The notes beneath the pieces are model-generated. The model was given only the letters and a program-made list of their open reading frames with translations, was not told the origin of the DNA and ran no database searches. The translations under genes were made by a program, and so were the position numbers. A DNA stretch of 6,619 nt from CAVYPR01 sp052145775 (GTDB lineage: Bacteria > Actinomycetota > Acidimicrobiia > Acidimicrobiales > RAAP-2): NCBI GenBank assembly GCA_052145775.1, contig JBKQNY010000010.1:1-6619 (forward strand), in the 5' to 3' direction. This document shows, one piece after another, positions 4,471 through 6,619 of this stretch. How positions within the stretch are numbered: position 1 is the first letter of the stretch; each line of letters opens with the position of its first letter.

Positions 4471-6619
4471 GTGAGTCGGAGCGTCCGAACACCTACCAAG
4501 CGATGTCCCCTGGCACGCGCCGGGGCGCGGGCAGTCGTGACGGCGGTGCTGGCGGGCACGATCGCCTCGGTGGGTCTGGTTGCGATCTCCGGCCAAGCCG
4601 GTGCAGCGGTCGACTACGTGACCGACCCCGCATCGTTGGTCAATCCGTTCGTCGGAACCGCCAGCGCCCCCGGGTGGACTCCCAATCCATTTGTGGGAGC
4701 CCAAACCGGCGGCAACACCTTCCCCGGAGCAGACGTGCCCTTCGGGATGGTCCAATGGAGCCCCGACACCCCGACACGGCTGGAGACCGGTGGGTACGAC
4801 TACGAGGAAACATCGATCATCGGTTACAGCTTGACCCACCTATCCGGCACCGGTGGCCCGTCGGAAGGCGACGTCCCAATCCTCCCGGTGGCGGGAACCG
4901 TGCCGGCGGACCCCGCCAGCGCCACCGAACCCCTGCACCACGATGACGAATCCGCTTCACCCGGCTACTACAGCCTCGTGGCGGGTGGGGTGAGAACGCA
5001 GCTCACCACCACGACCCGGTCAGGCATGGCCATCTTCACCTTTCCCACCAGTTCACAAAACGGCACGCTCCTCTTCAAAGTGTCGGACAGCGCGACCCCC
5101 GTGACGGCCAGCCACTTCCACGTTGTCAGCAGTTCCGAGGTCGACGGATCGGTAACGACCAGCGCCTACAGAGTTCACTTCGACATGGTGTTCAACCGGT
5201 CGTTCACCTCCTCAGGGAGCTGGAGCACCAACGGCACGGGCGGGGACGTGACCTTTGACACCACAAAGGATCCTGTGGTGCAGGCCAAGGTCGGCATCTC
5301 CTACGTGAGCACAGCCAACGCGGTGCTCAACCGGCGCATCGAGAACCCCGGCTGGAACTTCCAGTCGGTCAGGAAGGCCGCCAACCGGACGTGGAGCTCC
5401 CTCTTGAGCAAAGTGCAAATTGCTGGTGGCACCAAGGCCCAACAAGCGACCTTTTATACCGCCCTCTACCACTCGTTGCTCCAGCCCAACGTGTTCAATG
5501 ACGTCAATGGTCAGTACCGGGGATACAACGGAAAGGTCCAGAAAGTCGATCTGGAGCAAAAGGCCGAATATACGAACTTCTCGGAATGGGATATCTCCCG
5601 GAGCGAGATTCAGCTCCTGTCGCTCCTGGTGCCGAACAGGACGGACGACATGATCACGTCCATGCTGAACGACTTTGCGCAGACCGGTCACCTCCCCAAG
5701 TGGTCGGGGGATGATTCTGAGGGCTATGGGATGGTGGGAGACCCGGCGGATGACATCATCGCTGGCGCGTACACGTTCGGGGCCAGAACTTTCAACGTTC
5801 ATCAGGCGCTCGAGGACATGGTGAGACAAGCTGACGTCCCCAGCGACATCCGTCCTGGCCTTGGTTACTACGAGCGCGATGGGTATCTCCCGATAAACGG
5901 GAAGTACACGTGCTGTGATTACAACGCACCGGTGTCGACGCAGGAGCAGTACAACGTCGACGACAACTCCGTGGCCGAGCTGGCCAACGAGGTGGGTGAG
6001 AATAGGGTCGCCAGGAAATTCGCGACCCGCGCCCAGAATTGGCAGAACGTCTTCAATCCTGTCAGCGGGTTCATGGAACCGAAGCTCCTTAATGGTGCAT
6101 TCGAGCCGGGATTCGGTCCCGAGCCGGGATTCGGTCCCGACCCGAACGATGGCTTCACCGAGACCGACTCCTTCGTGTCGACCACCATGATCCCCTTCGA
6201 CGTGAAGGGCCTCGTCGACGCCGAAGGTGGAGACGCGGCCTGGATCGAGCTCCTCAACGGATTGACCTCGAGCGTCGTGGCCGACGGCACCAACCAGGTC
6301 CAGATGGGCAACGAGCCGTCGTTCGGCATCCCTTGGGAGTACGACTACGTCGGCGTTCCCTTCAGGACCCAAGAGGCCGTACGGGAGGTCCAGGACCAGG
6401 ACTATGCCGACAGCCCCACCGGTCTGGCCGGGAACGACGACCTCGGAGAGATGAGCTCGTGGTACGTGTGGTCCGCCCTCGGCGCGTACCCCGAGAATCC
6501 CGGGTCGTCCGTGGTCGTGCTCGGGAGCCCGCTCTTCAAGGACATCGTCCTCCACCTGGGCGATGGCGGGACCGTCACCGAGATCGCTCCCGCCGCGGCT
6601 GACAACGCACCGTACGTAC
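4471..6619 (+). CDS. GH92 family exo-alpha-mannosidase, secreted (runs off right edge)
   Basis: GTG 4471, behind GGAGGGG, opens 716 codons with no stop in the window. A signal peptide covers 1-46 (basic KRCPLARAGAR, hydrophobic AVVTAVLAGTIASVGLVAI, AGAA). GH92 marks follow: VNPFVG at 57-62, GGNTFPGADVPFGMVQWSPD from 80, a beta-sandwich to about 300, then the (alpha/alpha)6 domain with FYTALYHSLLQPNVF from 328 and YTNFSEWDISRSEIQLL from 367. MGNEPSFGIPWEYDY and GNDDLGEMSSWYVWSALG (from about 654) follow, then VVLGSPLF. GH92 enzymes are calcium-dependent inverting exo-alpha-mannosidases. Asp656 and/or Asp657 in GNDD fit the general base, and Glu564 in GFTETDSF aligns by eye with the catalytic acid. 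The usual EGxxxQY(T)W context after that Glu is replaced by ETDSFVSTTM, so specificity may differ. Mannose removal from external glycans or mannoproteins is likely. A missing C-terminus prevents judging length or carbohydrate-binding modules. Confidence 0.93.
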   Translation, partial: MSRSVRTPTKRCPLARAGARAVVTAVLAGTIASVGLVAISGQAGAAVDYVTDPASLVNPFVGTASAPGWTPNPFVGAQTGGNTFPGADVPFGMVQWSPDTPTRLETGGYDYEETSIIGYSLTHLSGTGGPSEGDVPILPVAGTVPADPASATEPLHHDDESASPGYYSLVAGGVRTQLTTTTRSGMAIFTFPTSSQNGTLLFKVSDSATPVTASHFHVVSSSEVDGSVTTSAYRVHFDMVFNRSFTSSGSWSTNGTGGDVTFDTTKDPVVQAKVGISYVSTANAVLNRRIENPGWNFQSVRKAANRTWSSLLSKVQIAGGTKAQQATFYTALYHSLLQPNVFNDVNGQYRGYNGKVQKVDLEQKAEYTNFSEWDISRSEIQLLSLLVPNRTDDMITSMLNDFAQTGHLPKWSGDDSEGYGMVGDPADDIIAGAYTFGARTFNVHQALEDMVRQADVPSDIRPGLGYYERDGYLPINGKYTCCDYNAPVSTQEQYNVDDNSVAELANEVGENRVARKFATRAQNWQNVFNPVSGFMEPKLLNGAFEPGFGPEPGFGPDPNDGFTETDSFVSTTMIPFDVKGLVDAEGGDAAWIELLNGLTSSVVADGTNQVQMGNEPSFGIPWEYDYVGVPFRTQEAVREVQDQDYADSPTGLAGNDDLGEMSSWYVWSALGAYPENPGSSVVVLGSPLFKDIVLHLGDGGTVTEIAPAAADNAPYV
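6103..6138 (+). repeat. 18-bp perfect tandem duplication inside the GH92 gene
   Basis: GAGCCGGGATTCGGTCCC occurs at 6103-6120 and 6121-6138 with no mismatch, encoding EPGFGP twice (residues 545-556). It keeps the frame and lengthens the loop just ahead of the putative catalytic acid Glu564. Perfect identity points to a recent slippage or replication event. Confidence 0.85.

Noticed and set aside
4368..4559. Extended start of the pentapeptide gene at 4559
   Set aside because: It would overlap the GH92 start and signal-peptide coding region and bury the signal peptide 64 residues inside the protein. GTG 4367 has a purine-rich Shine-Dalgarno region and a proper N-terminal signal.
5212..6555. 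447-codon open frame on the minus strand
   Set aside because: It lies fully antisense to the well-conserved GH92 gene. Its composition (runs of V, G, R, H and L) is what an antisense frame of GC-rich coding DNA yields, and I see no domain.

Overview
The window looks like chromosomal DNA of a high-GC actinobacterium. The codons strongly prefer G or C in third position, several starts are GTG, and the secreted proteins carry actinobacterial-style signal peptides. The tRNA fragment and the recombinase remnant also fit that group. I cannot name a genus from sequence alone.

Left part (1-1411), a broken integration site. The minus strand at the left edge carries the first 91 codons of a DNA N6-adenine methyltransferase (FTRRWVV and EPACGEGAFL motifs) that runs off the window. 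To its right is a non-coding stretch of about 300 bp packed with repeats: a GC-rich perfect hairpin, a 12-bp tandem repeat, two near-identical 23-bp direct repeats and a degenerate inverted third copy. It ends in exactly the 5' half of a tRNA-Arg(CCU) gene, cut at the anticodon loop. Next to it, reading rightward, lies the wreck of a tyrosine integrase. It has a frameshift in a G run, an in-frame TGA, a Cys at the expected catalytic-Arg position, and no C-terminal catalytic half. Together these look like the att end of an old integrative element, possibly with the methyltransferase as cargo or as a later arrival.

Right part (1539-6619), secreted carbohydrate-active and surface proteins. On the minus strand are a GH5-like glycoside hydrolase (TIM barrel, with NEP and TEW catalytic glutamate motifs) and, upstream of it, a secreted protein joining a fibronectin type III domain to a long pentapeptide-repeat solenoid. 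Divergent from the latter, across a 103-bp intergenic region, a GH92-type exo-alpha-mannosidase with a signal peptide runs off the right edge.

How they may fit together (inference): the two glycosidases and the FN3/pentapeptide protein are probably all exported. They could take part in degrading external mannose-containing glycans or polysaccharide. The FN3/pentapeptide and GH92 genes share one intergenic region and may be co-regulated. No complete novel multi-gene system is visible. The least ordinary items are the split tRNA with its repeat cluster, the FN3/pentapeptide architecture with its duplicated 73-residue period, and the altered sequence around the catalytic-acid region of the GH92 enzyme.
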